Below, one piece after another: positions 7,275-9,891 of a stretch of 9,891 bases of DNA. Origin of the DNA: an uncultured Gemmatimonadota bacterium (lineage in GTDB: Bacteria; Gemmatimonadota; Gemmatimonadetes; Gemmatimonadales; GWC2-71-9). Position numbers and translations under genes: made by a program. Under the pieces are notes generated by a model that saw only the letters and a list, made by a program, of their open reading frames with translations, was not told the DNA's origin and did not search any database. The DNA is taken from the NCBI GenBank assembly GCA_946480845.1, contig CAMLLJ010000102.1:1-9891 (forward strand), written 5' to 3'. How positions within the stretch are numbered: position 1 is the stretch's first letter; each line of letters opens with the position of its first letter.

Positions 7275-7591
7275 CAGGGCTGGATGTCGGCCGGCGAATG
7301 GCGGGCGGTGCGGAAGCGGCCCGACACCCGGCTCGCCTGGCGCTTGAGCCGCTCCTCGGCGCGGTCGAGCGCGCTGCGATGATCCTCGCCCGTGCCCCGC
7401 GCAACCAGCACCTCACCGTGCGCCAGGTGCAGGCGCAGCTCGGCCACCGACTCGGTGCCCTCGACGTCGAACAGGACGGTGGTCTTCATCGGGCGGGACG
7501 CGACGCTGGCGACGCGCTCGGCGACGGTGCCGGCGCGCTCGCGCAGCGCCTCGGGGATCTCGCAATGGCGGGCCGTGATGATGGTCTCCAT
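7274..7591 (-). CDS. hpf: Ribosome hibernation promoting factor, short form
   Basis: This 105-residue protein matches the ribosome-binding domain of the HPF/YfiA (RaiA) family, which binds the small subunit and silences ribosomes in stationary phase. It begins METIITARH and has the alternating strand/helix layout with a C-terminal helix carrying basic residues (RAEERLKRQASR, 77-88). The C-terminal dimerisation domain of long HPF is missing, so it is a short form like E. coli HPF or YfiA. The start at ATG 7591 is well supported by a GGGAGGT ribosome site (7602-7596) four bases upstream. A longer reading from 7807 has unrelated sequence overlapping the glycosyltransferase. hpf next to hprK and PTS genes repeats a known arrangement from proteobacterial rpoN-hpf-ptsN regions. 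Confidence 0.93.
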   Translation of the reverse strand: METIITARHCEIPEALRERAGTVAERVASVASRPMKTTVLFDVEGTESVAELRLHLAHGEVLVARGTGEDHRSALDRAEERLKRQASRVSGRFRTARHSPADIQP

Positions 7592-7595
7592 GCCA

Positions 7596-7602
7596 ACCTC
7601 CC
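7596..7602 (-). promoter_or_regulatory. Strong Shine-Dalgarno sequence of hpf
   Basis: GGGAGGT read on the minus strand ends four bases before the hpf ATG. It lies inside the 13-base gap after the glycosyltransferase stop. It is the best ribosome site in the window and fixes the hpf start. It suggests that hpf is translated at a higher or independent rate compared with the coupled genes around it. Confidence 0.7.
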
Positions 7603-7604
7603 GC

Positions 7605-8750
7605 TCAGCCGCAGGCCGAGCCGTTGATGATGTCGCGCAGGTGTGCTTCCGTGGCGCGTGCGGCGGCGTCCCAGCCGAGACTCTCCGCGAAGCTCCGGGC
7701 AGCGTGGCCCAGGACCGCGACCCGCTCGGGGCTGGCGGCAAGCTCGAGCATCCGCCGGGCGAGGGCCTCCACGTCCCCGTGGGGCACCAGGTACCCGGTC
7801 TGGCCATCGCGAACCGAATCGCGGAGGCCGGGGCTGTCCGAGGCGAGGGACGGTGTGCCGCACGCGGCCGCCTCCATGACCGTGATCCCCCATCCCTCCT
7901 TTGGAGAAGGAAATACGTTTGCCCATGTGGAGCGCAACAGGTGCAGCTTCCGCTCCTCGGCGACGAACCCGTGGAAGGTCACAGCGTCGGCGATGCCCAG
8001 GCCGGCCACCAGGGACTCCAGGTAGCTCCGGGCGTCCCCGGTTCCCGCGATATCGAGCCGGAGCCCGGGATGCTCCTTCCGCGCGACCGCCAGCGCCCGG
8101 ATGGCGAGGTCCACCCCCTTGTAGCGCTTGAGCCGCCCGACGTACAGGAAGGACGGCGGATCACTCCGCGGCACGGCCGGGTCCGGCGAAAAGTGCCGGG
8201 AGTCCACGCCGGGGTGGATCACCCGGATGCACTCCCGGGCCACGCCCCGCCGGACCAGGTCGTCGCGGGTGCTGGCGCTGATTGCATGATAGCCGGCACG
8301 GCGGTAGACGCGCGGGAGCGGGCGCTCGGCCAGCCAGACGGCGGCCGCCATCGGCCAGGCGGCCTCGCGGAAGGCGGTGTCGCCGAAGAGGTGCGGAATG
8401 ATGGCGCAGAACGGCAGGTCGGTGAGCGTGGTGAGGAAGAGGGGGATCTTGTTGATGTCCTCGACCACGATGTCGAACGGCTCCTCGGCCAGCGCGCGCC
8501 GCACCGCGCCGCGGCCGGCCAGCGCGAAGCCGTTCCGGGTGCTCACGCGGGTCACGTCGATCCCGTCCACGTCCGCGCGGGGCGCGCAGCCGCGCCAGCC
8601 GGAGCAGACGAGGCGCACCCGGTGCCCGTTCCGGGCCAGCCGGCTGAAGATCTCGAAAACATGGATCTCGGCGCCGCCGGCCTGGGGGTTGGCGCGGTCG
8701 AGCCAGTTGACGAGGAGGATGCGCATGCCGCCGGGCCCCGCCGCCGTCAC
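7605..8750 (-). CDS. Glycosyltransferase, GT4 family
   Basis: A GT-B fold retaining glycosyltransferase of the GT4 type, using a nucleotide-sugar donor and probably acting on the cytoplasmic face of the membrane in surface polysaccharide or glycolipid synthesis; donor and acceptor cannot be read from sequence. The N-terminal acceptor domain begins MRILLVNWLD and has the GGAE turn (25-28). The linker gives VIHPGVDSRHF (177-187). The donor domain shows YVGRLKRYKGVD (203-214) and the EX7E motif with Glu285 and Glu293 in KEGWGITVMEAAACGTP. Start: GTG 8750 overlaps the nusB stop as GTGA, in line with the other junctions; ATG 8726, where family similarity begins, would give 373 residues and is almost as likely. 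Several codons over the EX7E motif end in A or T, unlike the rest. No other polysaccharide genes are present in the window. Confidence 0.9.
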   Translation of the reverse strand: MTAAGPGGMRILLVNWLDRANPQAGGAEIHVFEIFSRLARNGHRVRLVCSGWRGCAPRADVDGIDVTRVSTRNGFALAGRGAVRRALAEEPFDIVVEDINKIPLFLTTLTDLPFCAIIPHLFGDTAFREAAWPMAAAVWLAERPLPRVYRRAGYHAISASTRDDLVRRGVARECIRVIHPGVDSRHFSPDPAVPRSDPPSFLYVGRLKRYKGVDLAIRALAVARKEHPGLRLDIAGTGDARSYLESLVAGLGIADAVTFHGFVAEERKLHLLRSTWANVFPSPKEGWGITVMEAAACGTPSLASDSPGLRDSVRDGQTGYLVPHGDVEALARRMLELAASPERVAVLGHAARSFAESLGWDAAARATEAHLRDIINGSACG

Positions 8751-9160
8751 AGCAGTCCGGCCGTCCGTGCGATGCGGTCGAGCACGCCGTTGACGAAGCC
8801 CGGCGCCTTGGCACCGCCGAACCAGTGGGCCAGGCGCACCGCCTCGTCGATCGCCACCTTGGGCGGCACGCTCGCTTCGGTCAGCTCCTGGATGGCCAGC
8901 CGGAGGATGTTGCGCTCGACCACGGCAATGCGGCTCATGCGCCAGTTGTCGGCCGCGCCGGCGGCCACCCGGTCGAGCTCGGCCACGTTCTCGACCACCC
9001 GGCCCGCGAGCGCCTCGGCGAAGTCGAGCACCCGCGGCTCCGGCCCCGTGAGCCGGGCGAGGCCCGAGGCAACCTCGCGGATCGGGAGCTCGCCGGTGAG
9101 CTCCCAGGCATAGAGGATCTGCAGTGCCCGCGCCCTGCCCTTCGTCTCGACCCTATGCAT
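8747..9160 (-). CDS. nusB: Transcription antitermination factor NusB
   Basis: NusB joins NusE (ribosomal protein S10) on boxA RNA and promotes antitermination, chiefly of rRNA operons. The 137-residue protein has normal length and is all-helical by sequence. It shows the N-terminal RARALQILYAWE (9-20), the central VVERNILRLAIQEL (80-93) and the C-terminal KVAIDEAVRLAHWFG (101-115) with FVNGVLDRI (122-130), all characteristic of the family. ATG 9160 was chosen because the conserved sequence begins there; it overlaps the ribH end by eight bases, and a longer reading to 9484 is an out-of-frame extension over ribH. A ribH-nusB pair is a widespread gene order in bacteria. Confidence 0.97.
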   Translation of the reverse strand: MHRVETKGRARALQILYAWELTGELPIREVASGLARLTGPEPRVLDFAEALAGRVVENVAELDRVAAGAADNWRMSRIAVVERNILRLAIQELTEASVPPKVAIDEAVRLAHWFGGAKAPGFVNGVLDRIARTAGLL

Positions 9161-9626
9161 CCCGGTCCCGGAGCTGGGCGAGCAGGTCCGCGGCGGCGAT
9201 GGCCGCTTCGGCGGCCTCGCGCCCCTTGTTGCCCGCCGCGCCCCCGGCGCGCTCGGTGGCCTGGGCGAGCGTGTCCACCGTGAGCACGCCGAATGCCACC
9301 GGGAGCGCATGCCGGACCGCCACCTCGTTGAGCCCGCGGGCGGCTTCGCCGGCCACGAACTCGAAATGCGGCGTCTCGCCCCGGATGACGGCCCCGAGCG
9401 CCACGATGCACGCATGGCGGCGCAGCTCGGCGACGGCGGCCGCGATGGCGGGAAGCTCGAAGGCGCCGGGCACCCAGAGGACATCGATGTCGGCCTCGGG
9501 GATGCCGGCGTCGCGGCAGGCCCCGCGCGCGCCCTCGAGGAGCCGCGCGGTCACCAGCTCGTTGTAGCGGCTCACGAGGATCGCCACGCGCCCGGCCGGG
9601 CGGAGGCGGCCGGCAAGTTCGGTCAC
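9153..9626 (-). CDS. ribH: 6,7-dimethyl-8-ribityllumazine synthase
   Basis: Lumazine synthase condenses 5-amino-6-ribitylamino-uracil with 3,4-dihydroxy-2-butanone 4-phosphate, the penultimate step of riboflavin synthesis. The 157-residue protein is of normal length. Motifs in order: SRYNE (19-23), WVPGAFELP (51-59), GAVIRGETPHFEFVAGEAA (78-96) with His87 in the position of the catalytic histidine, and FGVLTVDTLAQATERAGG (112-129) with Arg126, followed by NKGREAA. The start is a GTG at 9626, four bases after the stop of the upstream riboflavin gene. The bases just before it are pyrimidine-rich, so initiation probably relies on reinitiation after the upstream gene. The protein usually forms 60-subunit or pentameric shells. 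Confidence 0.98.
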   Translation of the reverse strand: MTELAGRLRPAGRVAILVSRYNELVTARLLEGARGACRDAGIPEADIDVLWVPGAFELPAIAAAVAELRRHACIVALGAVIRGETPHFEFVAGEAARGLNEVAVRHALPVAFGVLTVDTLAQATERAGGAAGNKGREAAEAAIAAADLLAQLRDRDA

Positions 9627-9630
9627 GGTG

Positions 9631-9891
9631 TCAGAAGGAGAGGAGGTGGCCGAGCTTGTCGCGCTTGGCCCCGAGGTAGCCGCGATTCTCGTCGTTCGGG
9701 CTCGCGACGAGGGGGACCCGCTCGACGATCTCCAGGCCGTACCCTTCGATGCCGACGAGCTTGCGCGGGTTGTTCGTCATCACCCGGATGGTGGAGAGCC
9801 CCAGGTCGCGGAGGATCTGCGCGCCGATGCCGTAGTTGCGCAGGTCGGGCGCGAAGCCGAGGTGCTGGTTGGCCTGCACCGTGTCGGCGCC
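9631..9891 (-). CDS. ribA: GTP cyclohydrolase II, C-terminal part (ribA or ribBA, cut by window edge)
   Basis: The last 86 residues of GTP cyclohydrolase II, which opens the GTP ring in the first committed step of riboflavin synthesis. The frame runs to the right edge and reads [13 protein letters not shown], the DTVEAN-type block of the family, then [33 protein letters not shown] and the closing [13 protein letters not shown]. The GTG at 9879 is an internal Val codon, not a start. Whether an N-terminal dihydroxybutanone phosphate synthase domain is fused (RibBA) cannot be seen; the following ribH makes it plausible. Four bases separate its stop from the ribH start. Confidence 0.95.
   Translation of the reverse strand, partial: GADTVQANQHLGFAPDLRNYGIGAQILRDLGLSTIRVMTNNPRKLVGIEGYGLEIVERVPLVASPNDENRGYLGAKRDKLGHLLSF

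Noticed and set aside
6316..7416. Second minus-strand open frame over hprK (366 codons)
   Set aside because: The frame of hprK itself has all the kinase motifs; this one is an Arg/Ala/Gly/Pro-rich shadow frame.
9627..9650. AGGAGGTGG near the ribH start as a ribosome site
   Set aside because: That purine-rich sequence is on the plus strand; on the minus strand, where ribH is read, the bases are pyrimidines.

Overview
The window is a strongly GC-rich bacterial chromosome segment, probably a contig end, in which every supported gene lies on the minus strand, so transcription runs from high to low coordinates. Third codon positions are almost all G or C. The gene set (riboflavin synthesis, NusB, a mannose-family PTS with HPr kinase, MetK, a bifunctional-nuclease-family protein) fits a Gram-negative-type, high-GC phylum. 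I would guess Gemmatimonadota, with a deltaproteobacterial-type lineage such as Myxococcota as the alternative. This is an inference from gene content, not a proven assignment.

Layout in transcription order (right to left): the C-terminal end of ribA/ribBA (GTP cyclohydrolase II, cut by the right edge), ribH (lumazine synthase), nusB (antitermination factor), a GT4 glycosyltransferase, hpf (short hibernation factor), hprK (HPr kinase/phosphorylase), four mannose-family PTS genes for EIIA, EIIB, EIIC and EIID, ptsH (HPr) and ptsI (enzyme I). A 61-base gap follows, then metK, a DUF151 bifunctional-nuclease-family gene, and the start of what looks like an exported protein that runs into a G/C homopolymer tract at the left edge.

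From ribA to ptsI, successive genes overlap by 1-8 bases or are separated by at most 13 bases, often as ATGA, GTGA or TGATG stop/start junctions. They are therefore probably one translationally coupled operon whose promoter lies beyond the right edge. The PTS block holds a complete phosphate chain with the expected active residues present: PEP -> EI (His197, Cys510) -> HPr (His15) -> EIIA (His17) -> EIIB (His14) -> sugar through EIIC/EIID. HPr also keeps Ser46, the target of the HprK encoded four genes upstream. The block resembles the hpf-hprK-rapZ-EIIA-ptsH-ptsI regions of proteobacteria, but rpoN, ptsN and rapZ are absent, a full permease is present, and the riboflavin/nusB genes stand in front.

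I see no mobile element, tRNA, rRNA, CRISPR array or prophage gene. I do not see a clearly new system. The points most worth a second look are the operon arrangement, the compact permease subunits, departures from consensus in the enzyme I phosphohistidine loop, an AT-ending codon patch over the glycosyltransferase catalytic motif, and the incomplete exported-protein frame next to the suspicious homopolymer end.
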